Assembly: GCF_020819595.1 (NCBI RefSeq)
Contig: NZ_JAJHNP010000001.1
Coordinates: 1-64,000 of the forward strand
Source: Streptomyces barringtoniae
GTDB lineage: Bacteria > Actinomycetota > Actinomycetes > Streptomycetales > Streptomycetaceae
Direction of reading: 5' to 3'
Length of the DNA stretch: 64,000 nt
Under the pieces are notes generated by a model, which did not search any database, had not been told where the DNA came from, and saw only the letters and a list, made by a program, of their open reading frames with translations. The translations under genes were made by a program, and so were the position numbers. Positions 1 through 9,033 of the stretch are shown here, in pieces; position 1 is the stretch's first letter; each line of letters starts with the position of its first letter.

Positions 1-2736
1 TGAACGGATCTCCTCGGCGCCCACCACAGAACCAGTGAGGTTCGAGACGAGCGGAATGCGGGGAGCCTGGAACTCAAGCACCTGCGCGATGCGCCGGAAC
101 TCCGCGAGCATGTCGTCCATGTGCGGCGAGTGGAAGGCGTGACTGACCGTCAGGCGCTTGATCTTCCGACCCTGCGCCTCGAAGGAGGCGGCGATCTCCA
201 GTACGGCGTCCTCGTCACCGGCGACCACCACGGAGGTCGGACCGTTGACCGCGGCGATGCTCACCCGGTCGGTCAGGTACGGCGCGACCTCGTCCTCGGC
301 AGCCTGCAATGCCACCATCGCACCACCGGACGGCAGCTCCTGCATCAGCCGGCCACGCGCCGCGACCAGCGTGCACGCGTCCTCCAGCGACAGCACACCC
401 GCACAGTGCGCCGCCGCGATCTCACCGATCGAATGACCGGAGAGGAAGTCCGGGCGCACACCCCACGACTCCAGCAGCCGGAACAGCGCCACCTCCACCG
501 CGAACAACGCGGGCTGCGTATACGCGGTGTCGTCGATCAGCCCGGCGTCGGACGAGCCCGGTTCGGCGAACAGTACGTCGCCCAGGGGGCGTTCGAGCTG
601 TTCGTCCAGGTACCACAGCGCGTCGTCCAGCGCGTCGGCGAAGACCGGGTACTCCTCGTACAGCTCCCGGCCCATCCCCAGCCGCTGGCTGCCCTGGCCG
701 GTGAAGAGGAACGCCAGCTTGCCGCCGGCGCGTGATCCCCTGATGGTGCCGGCGGACGCGTCGGCACCCGCCAGGGCGCCCAGCTGCCGCAGGAACTCGT
801 CTCGGTCACCGGCGACCAGCACCGCCCGCTCGTCGAAGGCGGCACGACCGGTGGCGAGGGAGTAACCCACGTCTACCAGGTCCACGTCCTCGTCGGCCAG
901 CAGCTGCGCGCGCAGACGGGCAGCCTGGTCCCGCAGTGCGTCCGCGTCCTTGGCGGACAGCGCCCACGGCACGACCGAGGGGACACGGACCGACGGGGTC
1001 TCACCCCGCTCCGCCTCGGCGATCGCCGGCGGCTCTTCGATGATGGTGTGGGCGTTGGTGCCGCTCATTCCGAAGGAGGACACGCCCGCCCGGCGCGGGC
1101 GGCCGGACTCCGGCCAGTCCTGGGCCTCGGTCAGCAGCTCGACCGCGCCCGCCGACCAGTCCACATGCGGCGTCGGCTCGTCGACGTGCAGCGTGCCCGG
1201 CAGTACGCCGTGCCGCATCGCCATCACCATCTTGATCACGCCGGCCACACCGGCGGCCGCCTGCGTGTGACCGATGTTCGACTTGATCGAGCCCAGCAGC
1301 AGCGGCCGGTCCTCGGGGCGCTCCTGGCCGTAGGTGGCCAGCAGCGCCTGTGCCTCGATCGGGTCGCCGAGCCTGGTGCCCGTTCCGTGGGCCTCGACCA
1401 CGTCGACGTCCGCCGCGGAGAGCCTTGCGTTGGCCAGGGCCTGGCGAATGACGCGCTGCTGGGAGGGGCCGTTGGGGGCGGTCAGGCCGTTGCTGGCGCC
1501 GTCCTGGTTGATGGCCGATCCGCGGACGACCGCCAGCACGGGGTGGCCGTTGCGGCGGGCATCGGAGAGCCGCTCGACCAGGAGCATGCCGACGCCTTCG
1601 CCCCAGGCGGTGCCGTCGGCGGCCGCGGCGAAGGGCTTGCAGCGGCCGTCGGGGGCGAGGCCGCGCTGTCGGCTGAAGGCGATGAAGGAGCCGGGGTTGG
1701 CCATGACGGCCACACCGCCGGCGAGGGCGATGGAGCATTCGCCGCTGCGCAGCGCCTGGACGGCGAGGTGCAGGGCGGCCAGGGAGGAGGAGCAGGCGGT
1801 GTCGACCGTGACGGTGGGACCCTCGAAACCGAAGGTGTAGGCGATGCGGCCGGAGGCGACGCTCGCCGCGTTGCCGGTGACCAGGTAGCCTTCGATGCCT
1901 TCTTCGGCCTCGTGGAGGCGGGGGCCGTAATCCTGGTTCTCGGCGCCGACGAAGACGCCTGCCTGATGGCCGCGGAATTCACCGGGGTCGATTCCGGCGC
2001 GTTCGAACGCCTCCCAGGAGGTTTCCAGTAGCAGTCGCTGCTGGGGATCCATTGCGAGTGCCTCGCGCGGGGAGATCCCGAAGAATGCGGGGTCGAACCG
2101 GTCGGCGTCGTGCAGGAATCCGCCTTCGCGGGCATAGCTGGTGCCGGGGTTGTCGGGGTCGGGGTCGTACAGGCCGGAAATATCCCAGCCGCGTCCGGCG
2201 GGGAATTCGGAAATCGCGTCGGTGCCGGAGAGTGCCAGCCGCCACAGGTCCTCGGGCGAGTGCACGTTTCCGGGGTAGCGGCAGCCGATTCCCACGATGG
2301 CGACGGGCTCGTCGTCCGCGGCGCCGGCGGCGTGGATGCCGGCGCCGGCGGGCTGCGGGGTCAGGCCGAGGATCTCGGTGCGCAGCAGGCGGGCCAGGGC
2401 GGCCGGTGTGGGGTGGTCGAACGCGAGGGTGACCGGCAGCTTCAGGCCGGTGGCCGCGGTGAGCCTGCTGTGCAGGTCGACGGCGGCGAGCGAGTCGAAG
2501 CCGAGGTCGAGGAAGGGGCGGTGGGGGTCGAGGGCCTGCGGGGCGTTGTCCCGCAGGGCGGCCCGCACCAGGGTGACGACCCAGTCGGTCAGCTGCTGTT
2601 CCTGCTCGGCCTCGGACAGGCCGCTGAGCCGCTCCCGCCAGGACGGCCGGTTCTCGGTCGTCCGGTCCGGCGCGTCGTTCGGACCCAGGTCCTTCACGTC
2701 GCTGTGCTCGGGCGTGAAATCCTCGGATCCACTCAT
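1..2736 (-). CDS. Modular type I polyketide synthase, N-terminal part (ACP-KS-AT), cut by window edge
   Basis: The reading frame opens with ATG at 2736 and stays open to the window edge, giving the first 912 residues of a modular PKS. Residues about 32-120 form an acyl carrier protein with the phosphopantetheine serine S82 in LGFDSL. A ketosynthase follows from about 142, with active-site C315 in DTACSSS and the downstream EAHGTGT and SNIGHT histidine motifs. The acyltransferase starts near 650, has S769 in GHSIGE and HAFH at 866-869, which is the pattern of malonyl-CoA-specific ATs. The protein therefore starts with a carrier domain, not with a docking helix, a KSQ or a loading AT. Inference: this ACP receives a starter made elsewhere, and the C-A-PCP protein at 13018-16032 is the obvious candidate donor. 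Reductive domains and release lie outside the window. Confidence 0.95.
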   Translation of the reverse strand, partial: MSGSEDFTPEHSDVKDLGPNDAPDRTTENRPSWRERLSGLSEAEQEQQLTDWVVTLVRAALRDNAPQALDPHRPFLDLGFDSLAAVDLHSRLTAATGLKLPVTLAFDHPTPAALARLLRTEILGLTPQPAGAGIHAAGAADDEPVAIVGIGCRYPGNVHSPEDLWRLALSGTDAISEFPAGRGWDISGLYDPDPDNPGTSYAREGGFLHDADRFDPAFFGISPREALAMDPQQRLLLETSWEAFERAGIDPGEFRGHQAGVFVGAENQDYGPRLHEAEEGIEGYLVTGNAASVASGRIAYTFGFEGPTVTVDTACSSSLAALHLAVQALRSGECSIALAGGVAVMANPGSFIAFSRQRGLAPDGRCKPFAAAADGTAWGEGVGMLLVERLSDARRNGHPVLAVVRGSAINQDGASNGLTAPNGPSQQRVIRQALANARLSAADVDVVEAHGTGTRLGDPIEAQALLATYGQERPEDRPLLLGSIKSNIGHTQAAAGVAGVIKMVMAMRHGVLPGTLHVDEPTPHVDWSAGAVELLTEAQDWPESGRPRRAGVSSFGMSGTNAHTIIEEPPAIAEAERGETPSVRVPSVVPWALSAKDADALRDQAARLRAQLLADEDVDLVDVGYSLATGRAAFDERAVLVAGDRDEFLRQLGALAGADASAGTIRGSRAGGKLAFLFTGQGSQRLGMGRELYEEYPVFADALDDALWYLDEQLERPLGDVLFAEPGSSDAGLIDDTAYTQPALFAVEVALFRLLESWGVRPDFLSGHSIGEIAAAHCAGVLSLEDACTLVAARGRLMQELPSGGAMVALQAAEDEVAPYLTDRVSIAAVNGPTSVVVAGDEDAVLEIAASFEAQGRKIKRLTVSHAFHSPHMDDMLAEFRRIAQVLEFQAPRIPLVSNLTGSVVGAEEIRS

Positions 2737-2810
2737 CAACGCGCTCCATTACCCTGACAGACAGAATCCAACGACCATTTCACAGCCTGCCATGGGTGGG
2801 GTGCGCGAGA

Positions 2811-2840
2811 AACCCCTCCAAACCCCCTATGAACCCCTAT
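2811..2840. promoter_or_regulatory. Three phased AACCCC(C)TAT-like direct repeats in the PKS/glycosyltransferase promoter region
   Basis: In the 302-bp gap between the divergent PKS and glycosyltransferase genes, AACCCCT-type words begin at 2811, 2821 and 2832. The 10-11 bp spacing puts them on one face of the helix. The core CCCCTA also occurs upstream of the thioesterase and of the C-A-PCP gene. Binding by the cluster's LAL regulator is an inference. Confidence 0.45.
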
Positions 2841-3038
2841 CTTCGGGTGCCGGACAAGGGTTCTGCGTCGGTGCGCAACGGGAGTTCCCTGCGTTTCGCG
2901 ATGATCGCCGAGGGGGGTGTTCCGGAGGTATTTCCGTTGCCTTGACGGCTTCCCGGCACCCCGTCGAGAATGCGCTCGACAAGGACGAAAAGTCAAGAAT
3001 ACGACTGCAATTCACCAGTCAGAAGGGAGCGCGTGCTC

Positions 3039-4160
3039 ATGCGCGTCCTGTTCGTCGCCTATCCGGCCATCGGCCATGTCTTCCCGACGGTTCCGCTTGC
3101 CTGGGCCCTGCGTGCGGCCGGTCACGAGGTGCTGGTCGCGACCGGGTGCACCGGTCTGGAAGCGGCCAACGCCGGTCTGCACGTGGCGGATGTCGCCCCG
3201 GGCCTGGACATGGAGAGCTTCTTCCAGGAAACCGTTCCGGACCTGCTGACGCGGGTGCGGAACCCGGAGGGTCCGGATCCGATCGCCGGCATCCAGCTGT
3301 TCGCCCACCTCAACGACCATCTGACCGACGCGATCGTACGCACCGCGGAGGCGTTCCGCCCCGATCTGGTGGTCTACGAGCAGATCTTCGTCTCGGCGCT
3401 GATCGCCGCTCGCAAGCTGGGCGTGCCCGCCGTGCAGCACAACTTCGGTTTCGCGCGCGGGGCGGACATCCGTGCGATGACCGTCGCCCAGCTCGGCGAG
3501 ACCATGCGCCGGCACGGTGTGGAGGGGGTGCCCGAGCGGGTCACGACCCTCGACATCGCGCCGCCGAGCATGGTGGAACCCGAGCCGGACGGCTGGTCGA
3601 TGCGGCCGGTGCCGTACAACAGCGGTGCGGTGCTGCCGGACTGGGTGCTGCGGCGGCCGGAGCGGCCGCGCATCGGTGTCACTCTCGGCACGGCGTCGGT
3701 CCATGTCACGGGGCTGGGTCCGGTCCAGCGGCTGCTGGCCGCGGCCGAGTCGGTGGACGCGGAGTTCGTGCTGGCCCTCGGTGACGTCGACACCACCACG
3801 CTCGGTGAACTGCCCGCGAACGTGCGGGTGGTGGGCTGGGTGCCGCTGACGATGCTGCTGCGCACCTGTGTCGGCGCGGTGCACCACGGCGGTTCGGGGA
3901 CCACACTTGCGGCGCTGAACGCCGGTGTGCCGCAGATCGTCCTGCCGGACGGCGCGGACCGTTTCGTCAACGCGGCCGCGGTGCACGACCGCGGCGCGGG
4001 CATCAGTGCCCGGGCCGAGGACATCGACGCGCAGTTGCTGCGGCAGCTGGTGGCGGACGACAAGATGCGTGCGGTCGCGGCGGAGGTGCGGGAGGAGATC
4101 GAGGGCATGCCCACTCCCGCGCTCGTGGTGCCGCGGCTGGAGGAACTGGCCGCCGGCTGA
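3039..4160 (+). CDS. GT1-family glycosyltransferase (natural-product type)
   Basis: The 373-residue protein has the two-Rossmann GT-B plan of antibiotic glycosyltransferases. The N-terminal acceptor half opens RVLFVAYPAIGHVFPTVPLA, and the C-terminal nucleotide-sugar half carries the HHGGSGTT signature at H282-H283, followed by a G-PQIVLPDGADRF segment typical of macrolide and enediyne enzymes. It presumably moves a deoxysugar from an NDP-sugar onto the polyketide made by the adjacent PKS, in the cytoplasm. ATG 3039 was chosen because GGGAG at 3025-3029 lies nine bases upstream; GTG 3033 is too close to that site. It is divergent from the PKS and is followed at once by a strong hairpin. No sugar biosynthesis genes are visible here, so the sugar cannot be named. 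Confidence 0.9.
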   Translation: MRVLFVAYPAIGHVFPTVPLAWALRAAGHEVLVATGCTGLEAANAGLHVADVAPGLDMESFFQETVPDLLTRVRNPEGPDPIAGIQLFAHLNDHLTDAIVRTAEAFRPDLVVYEQIFVSALIAARKLGVPAVQHNFGFARGADIRAMTVAQLGETMRRHGVEGVPERVTTLDIAPPSMVEPEPDGWSMRPVPYNSGAVLPDWVLRRPERPRIGVTLGTASVHVTGLGPVQRLLAAAESVDAEFVLALGDVDTTTLGELPANVRVVGWVPLTMLLRTCVGAVHHGGSGTTLAALNAGVPQIVLPDGADRFVNAAAVHDRGAGISARAEDIDAQLLRQLVADDKMRAVAAEVREEIEGMPTPALVVPRLEELAAG

Positions 4161-4180
4161 GTCCTGCGGACACCGGAAGC

Positions 4181-4208
4181 GGAGGGGCGACGGGGGAGTC
4201 GCCCCTCC
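4181..4208. terminator. Bidirectional hairpin terminator
   Basis: A perfect 11-bp stem (GGAGGGGCGAC / GTCGCCCCTCC) with a 6-nt loop lies between two convergent genes, 20 bp after the glycosyltransferase stop and 33 bp after the PH-domain gene stop read from the other side. It has no T-run, which is common in Streptomyces. Confidence 0.8.
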
Positions 4209-4241
4209 GGTTCCCGGGGGAGGGACAGATGGTCTGTGGGG

Positions 4242-5810
4242 TCAGCGGCGCCGGTGGCCGCGCCGGGGGGCGGGCTGTCGCTCCAGGAAGGGCGCGAGCA
4301 GTCCGGGTACGGCCTCTTCGGCCAGGGTGAGCCCGTCGGGCACGGCCACGTCGCGGACCTTGTAGCAGTGGTCGCCTGCCGCCGTGGCGGCTCCCAGGGT
4401 GAGCAGGCCGGCGCGCCGCTGGAAGAAGGACCGCGAGACGCTCCAGCCGATGATCGCCTCGCGCTGCAGAGCGACCGTGCGGTGCGAGAAGGTGCCGTAA
4501 CGGGTCACCAGGTAGCGGCCGTGCAGGGCGTGGCCGAGGGTGCGGTAGGCGTCGCGGGCGAGCGTTGCGGTGACTGGGAGGAGCAGCACCGCGCAGGCGG
4601 CGGCCACGTAGAGCAGTGGTGTCCACAGCAGCGCGCCGAGCACGGCGGGTACGGCGGTGATCAGCGCCGTGACGGTCAGCCCGCGATTGACGCGGCGGCG
4701 CAGGGCGACGCGCGGATGCGGCCGGAGCCGGGTGACGGTGGTGGGCGACTCGGTCTCGCCGAGTACGTCGGCGGCGACCCGGAGTGCCTCGGCGCGCGGT
4801 ACGGGGGGTGTGAGCATCCGCCGTTTGCGGTTCTCGTCCCGGTCGCCCAGGCCGCTGGCGACGGCGTTGAGCCGGGCGCCGCCCGCCCATCGCAGCAGCA
4901 TGGTCTCGCTGAGCTCCACTCCGCGCAGCCGGCGTTCCTCGATGGTGACGGACCGGGTGACGAGCAGTCCGCGCCGCACTCGGAGGGTGCCGGGGTCCTC
5001 GCGCTCGAGGCGGTATCCGTACCAGCCCTCGGTGAAGGTGGCGGTGGAGCCGATCATGCCGAGGGCGACGAGGATCAGCACGGTGACCAGGATTCCGAAC
5101 CACAGCGGGACGGACCCGTAGCGGTGCTCGATGTCCTTGACGAAGCCGAGTTCGAGCGGGTCGATGCGCATCTCGTGCAGCGTGCGGTAGACGGTGCCGA
5201 CGCCGAGCAGGACACCGCCGACGCCCCAGATGGTCAGGGGCGCGTAGCGGATCCAGGACCAGTCCAGGTCGGCGATGGTCGCGTCGTGTTCGTCGGCGAC
5301 GTGTCCGCGCACCGTGTCACGGCGACTGAGCAGCCGTTGCCTCAGTTCGGTGCCCTGTGCCCGGCTGACGCCGTCGAGGGAGAGCCGCCGGCTGGAGGCG
5401 GAGGTCTGGTCGCCGGTGCCGATACGGACCGAGGTGAGTCCGAACAGGCGGTGGACCGGGTTGGCGGTCAGGTCGACGCCGCGGATCCGGTCGAGCCGGA
5501 CGGAGCGGTGGCTGCGGAAAAGCAGTCCCGAGCGCAGTTCGATCTTCTCGCCGGTGATGCGGTAACGGGTCGTCAGGAACCGCATCAGACCGATGCCGGT
5601 GATCACCAGGGCGGTGATCGCCAGGGAGCCGAGAGTGATCAGTGCCTGCAGGTTCAAGGTCCCGCCGGAGACCAGCAGGGTGCCGGCGCAGGACGCGACC
5701 GGCGCGGCCAGGACGCTCAGGTGGACCAGGATCAGGCGGGCGTTGAGCCGCTGCCAGGAGTCGGCCGGCTCCGTGGCCACCGTGCGGTCCACCGCGGTCT
5801 GCTGGGTCAT
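4242..5810 (-). CDS. Membrane protein with repeated bacterial PH (bPH2/YdbT-like) domains
   Basis: The 522-residue protein matches the YdbT/YdbS type of integral membrane protein: pairs of hydrophobic segments followed by bPH2 domains of the form Y-R-I-T-G-E-K-I-E-L-R-S-G-L with S-V-R-L-D-R-I-R-G-V-D-L. At least two such blocks are visible, near residues 75-130 and in the C-terminal third (RYGTFSHRTVALQREAIIGW). The start ATG 5810 overlaps the stop of the upstream small PH gene by 4 nt, so the two are translationally coupled. Family members are poorly characterised; the B. subtilis YdbS/YdbT pair has been linked to resistance to an antimicrobial peptide. Lying inside a biosynthetic cluster beside a two-component system, it could help the envelope tolerate the product; that is inference. 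Confidence 0.85.
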   Translation of the reverse strand: MTQQTAVDRTVATEPADSWQRLNARLILVHLSVLAAPVASCAGTLLVSGGTLNLQALITLGSLAITALVITGIGLMRFLTTRYRITGEKIELRSGLLFRSHRSVRLDRIRGVDLTANPVHRLFGLTSVRIGTGDQTSASSRRLSLDGVSRAQGTELRQRLLSRRDTVRGHVADEHDATIADLDWSWIRYAPLTIWGVGGVLLGVGTVYRTLHEMRIDPLELGFVKDIEHRYGSVPLWFGILVTVLILVALGMIGSTATFTEGWYGYRLEREDPGTLRVRRGLLVTRSVTIEERRLRGVELSETMLLRWAGGARLNAVASGLGDRDENRKRRMLTPPVPRAEALRVAADVLGETESPTTVTRLRPHPRVALRRRVNRGLTVTALITAVPAVLGALLWTPLLYVAAACAVLLLPVTATLARDAYRTLGHALHGRYLVTRYGTFSHRTVALQREAIIGWSVSRSFFQRRAGLLTLGAATAAGDHCYKVRDVAVPDGLTLAEEAVPGLLAPFLERQPAPRRGHRRR

Positions 5811-6298
5811 GTGGCGTCTCCGGGCGCGGCCTGTGCGTACTTGGTGAGGTGCTCGACGACGTCGGTGGCGACCCGCTGGTCGAGCCCCTTGATCTTCACC
5901 GCTCCGGCGCTGGAGGCGGTGGTCACCGTCACGCCGGACAGTCCGAACATCTGCTGGATCGGTCCGCGCAGGATGTCGACGGTCTGGACCCGGGCGAGCG
6001 GGACCACGCGCCAGCGCTGCCACAGCCAGCCCGAGGCGGCGTAGACGGCTTCGTCGGTGGTCTCCCAGCGGTGCACCCGGTAGCGCCAGGCCGGCATGAT
6101 CGCCATGTAGGCCAGGCCGGGGACCAGCGTCGCCGCCAGGCACCAGCCGAACCAGGTGCGGGCCGGCGGGATGAAGAGGTAGAGCACCGCGAACACGATC
6201 GGCAGGGGCAGTGCGAAGATCGACGACTGCGTGGTCCACCAGGCGATGGCCCGGCGCTCGACGCGATTGCGCGGCGGCCGGAGCCTCACGTCATCCAT
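5807..6298 (-). CDS. Small PH-domain membrane protein (YdbS-like)
   Basis: The protein has 163 residues. Two hydrophobic segments (about 28-47 and 50-70) are followed by a bPH2 domain that includes VVPLARVQTVDILRGPIQQ and a conserved FGLSGVTVTTASSAG stretch, which is the usual YdbS layout. It is the first gene of a coupled pair with the larger PH protein and is 48 bp downstream of the DUF1453-like gene, so all three may be one transcript. YdbS/YdbT proteins act as heteromeric membrane complexes. The substrate is unknown. Confidence 0.85.
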   Translation of the reverse strand: MDDVRLRPPRNRVERRAIAWWTTQSSIFALPLPIVFAVLYLFIPPARTWFGWCLAATLVPGLAYMAIMPAWRYRVHRWETTDEAVYAASGWLWQRWRVVPLARVQTVDILRGPIQQMFGLSGVTVTTASSAGAVKIKGLDQRVATDVVEHLTKYAQAAPGDAT

Positions 6299-6346
6299 GT
6301 CTTTCTGCTTCCAGTCCGGGGGGGGCGGCCGGCCGTTACGCGGCGG

Positions 6347-6907
6347 TCACCGCGTGGCGGTGTCGGCGTGCTGTTCGGGCCGGCTGGGGACGGTGGTTTC
6401 GGCGCCCTCTGCGTTCAGCCGGCGGCGACGGGCCAGCAGGACTCCGGTGCGGGCCAGCACCATGGCGAGCGACATGAACACGAAGGCGTTGGCGTAGACG
6501 TCCTGCCCGCTGAGCTTGTAGTCGATGCTGAACTTGATGATGCCCTGGGGGAACCAGTGTTCCGTGCCGTAGGCGAACAGCACCCGGCTGCTGGACAAGA
6601 CGATCCAGAGCACAGCGTATCCGATGCCTCCGCGGGTGTAGATCTCGCCCGAGGCCTCACGGTGGGCGGGGAGGAGTGCTCCGGCGATCAGGCCGCAGAT
6701 GGCGCCGACTCCGATACCGGCGAGCTGCAGCGACACGTCGTTCCCGGCTGTCGGCAGCGAGTGCACGAACAGCGCGATGACGATGGCGACCGCGAGGAGC
6801 GAGCGCAGCATGCGCATGTTGGTGACTTTTCTGCGCCCCAGGTCGGTGGCGAGAATGATGGTGAGGATCGTCGCGCTGGCGATGAGCGCAGTGAGGAACG
6901 GGCTCAT
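6347..6907 (-). CDS. Integral membrane protein, DUF1453-like
   Basis: The 186-residue protein has about five hydrophobic helices, a charged loop after the second (TDLGRRKVTNMRMLR) and an arginine-rich cytoplasmic tail. The spacing of helices and the G-R-R-K-V motif resemble the DUF1453/CcdC-like family often found beside NarL-type histidine kinases in Streptomyces. That link is from memory of gene neighbourhoods. It is divergent from the kinase at 7063, and the gap between them holds two palindromes. Function unknown. Confidence 0.6.
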   Translation of the reverse strand: MSPFLTALIASATILTIILATDLGRRKVTNMRMLRSLLAVAIVIALFVHSLPTAGNDVSLQLAGIGVGAICGLIAGALLPAHREASGEIYTRGGIGYAVLWIVLSSSRVLFAYGTEHWFPQGIIKFSIDYKLSGQDVYANAFVFMSLAMVLARTGVLLARRRRLNAEGAETTVPSRPEQHADTATR

Positions 6908-6995
6908 GTGAGGTGTGGCCTTTCGTGGTGGCGCTCATCTGCCTGCGCCGTTGCATCCAACGTAGGCCGGGGTGGTGCGTCGCCGGGACGACCGA

Positions 6996-7029
6996 CCGGT
7001 TGAACCGGCTGTCCACCGACCGGTGGACA
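6996..7029. promoter_or_regulatory. Two adjacent palindromes in the divergent DUF1453/kinase promoter region
   Basis: CCGGTT-G-AACCGG lies at 6996-7008 and TGTCCACC-GACC-GGTGGACA at 7010-7029. Both are perfect inverted repeats one base apart, and GACCGGT occurs in each. They sit 34-67 bp upstream of the kinase start. A likely -10 element TACGAC is at 7050-7055. This is a plausible operator for the adjacent response regulator, but the regulator's target is inferred. Confidence 0.55.
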
Positions 7030-7062
7030 CGGCGGGGGGCCGCAGGTGGTACGACTTGTGCT

Positions 7063-8307
7063 GTGCGCACTCACACCCAGGTGAACGTGGCGGAGCGACG
7101 CGGCGGCCGGCCGCCCGAGGCGGGCAACCGGTGGTTCGCCCTGTGGGACGGCTACTTCGCCATCAGCTACGCCGTGACCACCGTGCTGCTGTTCACCACC
7201 AGCGGTGACCAGGCCTACCGGGCCATGGCGATCGGCGCCCTGACGCTGGGCGTGCCGTGGTACGCGGCGCTCGGCCGTGGCCTGATGGTGCACAACACGG
7301 GCCACCGGAGCTTCGGCCCGCGCAACCTGGTCTTCGGGGTCGGTCTGTTCCTGCTGTTCACGGTCGCCACCGCGTGCGACATCGCCGCGTCGTTCGCGTT
7401 GTTCGCCGTGGTGCCCATGCTGATGATGGCGCTGTCCACCACCCCGGCGATCGCGGTGGTGCTGCTGGCCAACCTGGTGCCGGTGACGGTGGTGTGGCTG
7501 ACCGGCGGGCAGATCGGCGCGGTGCTGCCCATCTCGCTGCTGGGCATCGCGCTGTCGGTGTTGCAGGGGCTGTGGATCACCCGGGTGGTGCGGCAGAGCA
7601 GGGAACGCGCCGAGCTGATCGAGGAGTTGCGGCAAAGCCGTGAGCAGTTGGCTCAGCTGTCCCGCGAGGCGGGGATCGCCGCGGAGCGCGAGCGGCTGGC
7701 CCGGGAGATCCACGACACGCTGGCTCAGGGGCTGACCAGCATCATCAGTCTGGTGCAGGCCGCGGAGTCGGAGGTGGCCGAGTTGCCCGAGCTGGCCTGC
7801 AGGCATCTGGAGCTGGCCGGGCGGGTGGCGAAGGACAGTCTGGTGGAGGCGAGGGAGTTCGTCGCGGCGCTGACGCCTCCCTCGCTGCGCGAGAGTTCGC
7901 TGGCGCAGGCGGTCCAGCGGCAGGCGGACAACCTGGTGGCGCAGACCGGGCTGACGGTGCGGTGCCGTGTGGAGGGTCCGGAGGTGCCGTTGCCGATGGC
8001 GGTCGGCGTGGTCCTGCTGCGCACGGTGCAGGAGGCCTTCGCGAATGTGCGCAAGCACGCCTCGCGGGCCCGGTGCGTGGACGTGGTGCTGAGCTATGCG
8101 CCGGACAGGGTGGGGCTGCTGGTCCGTGACGACGGTGAGGGTTTCGAAGTACGCCTGGACGACAAGGGTTTCGGGCTGAGCGGCATGCGGGCACGGGTGC
8201 AGGAGATCAACGGGGAGGCCACCGTCACGAGCCGGCCCGGCCGGGGCACGGCCATCGAGGTGACGGTCCCGTTGGCGGCTGCCGGGGAGCTCGCCGATGA
8301 GCGATGA
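7063..8307 (+). CDS. NarL-type sensor histidine kinase
   Basis: This is a membrane histidine kinase of 414 residues if GTG 7063 is used. About five or six hydrophobic helices occupy residues 25-175, a short coiled coil follows, then a HisKA_3 dimerisation domain with the phospho-accepting H217 in REIHDTLAQGLTS. A HATPase_c domain follows with VRDDGEGF and KGFGLSGMRARV (N, G1 and G2 boxes). It phosphorylates the response regulator whose gene overlaps its 3' end. GTG 7081 and 7087 are alternative starts. I prefer 7063 because a TACGAC -10-like box lies just upstream, which would make the message leaderless. The signal is not evident; no extracellular domain of any size is present, so it may sense membrane stress, as many such kinases do. 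Confidence 0.9.
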   Translation: MRTHTQVNVAERRGGRPPEAGNRWFALWDGYFAISYAVTTVLLFTTSGDQAYRAMAIGALTLGVPWYAALGRGLMVHNTGHRSFGPRNLVFGVGLFLLFTVATACDIAASFALFAVVPMLMMALSTTPAIAVVLLANLVPVTVVWLTGGQIGAVLPISLLGIALSVLQGLWITRVVRQSRERAELIEELRQSREQLAQLSREAGIAAERERLAREIHDTLAQGLTSIISLVQAAESEVAELPELACRHLELAGRVAKDSLVEAREFVAALTPPSLRESSLAQAVQRQADNLVAQTGLTVRCRVEGPEVPLPMAVGVVLLRTVQEAFANVRKHASRARCVDVVLSYAPDRVGLLVRDDGEGFEVRLDDKGFGLSGMRARVQEINGEATVTSRPGRGTAIEVTVPLAAAGELADER

Positions 8308-8974
8308 GAAGGCGGACGGCAAGAAGATGACGAAGCACACCGAGCCGGCGGCCGGGGACGGCCTGCGGGTCCTGCTCGCCGACGATCATCCGGTGGTACG
8401 GGAGGGGCTGTGCGCCATCCTGGAGTCCGCGGACGGCATCAGCGTCGTCGGTCAGGCCGGCTCCGGGGAGGAGGCGGTTGCGCTCACGGCCCGGCTCCAA
8501 CCCGACATCGTGCTGCTGGACCTGCGGATGGGCGGCATGGACGGGGTGGCCGCCACCGGGCACATCCTGCGCCAATGCCCGCGCACCAAGGTCGTCATCG
8601 TCACCACGTACGAGAGTGACGCGGACATCCTGCGCGCGGTGGAGGCGGGTGCCGCCGGGTATCTGCTCAAGGGCAGCAGCCGGGCGGAGCTGATCCACGC
8701 GGTGCTGGCCGCAGCCCGGGGTGAGACCGTGCTGACGCCGTCGCTGGCGGGCAAGCTGGTCCGGGCTCGGACGGTGGACGTCCCGCAGCTGTCGGAGCGC
8801 GAGTGCGAGGTGCTGCGCCTGGTCAGCCAGGGGCTGACGAACGCGGAGATCGGGCGGAAGCTGTTCATCGGCGAGGCGACCGTGAAGACCCACCTGCTGC
8901 GGGCGTACCGGAAGCTGGACGTGACCGACCGGACCGCCGCCGCCGTCACCGCGTTCGAGCGCGGGCTGTTGTGA
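8297..8974 (+). CDS. NarL/FixJ-family response regulator
   Basis: The protein has 225 residues: a receiver domain with acidic D29/D30, phosphorylation site D75 in VLLDLRMGG and K125 in GYLLKGSS, then a LuxR-type helix-turn-helix near 160-222 (LSERECEVLRLVSQGLTNAEIGRKLFIGEATVKTH is its core). The ATG overlaps the kinase gene by 11 bp, so the two form a coupled two-component pair. Possible targets are its own promoter palindromes and the divergent membrane-protein operon; both are inferred. The region has no other two-component gene. Confidence 0.93.
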   Translation: MSDEKADGKKMTKHTEPAAGDGLRVLLADDHPVVREGLCAILESADGISVVGQAGSGEEAVALTARLQPDIVLLDLRMGGMDGVAATGHILRQCPRTKVVIVTTYESDADILRAVEAGAAGYLLKGSSRAELIHAVLAAARGETVLTPSLAGKLVRARTVDVPQLSERECEVLRLVSQGLTNAEIGRKLFIGEATVKTHLLRAYRKLDVTDRTAAAVTAFERGLL

Positions 8975-9033
8975 CGGCGGCGAGGTCCTGGAACGGCCCG
9001 CCCCGGCGGTGGGCCGCGTGGCCCGGGCGGGGG

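Noticed and set aside
4236..6044. Long open plus-strand frame opposite the PH-domain genes
   Set aside because: It is the antisense of well-supported membrane genes, has Gly/Arg/Asp-rich shadow composition and no ribosome site.
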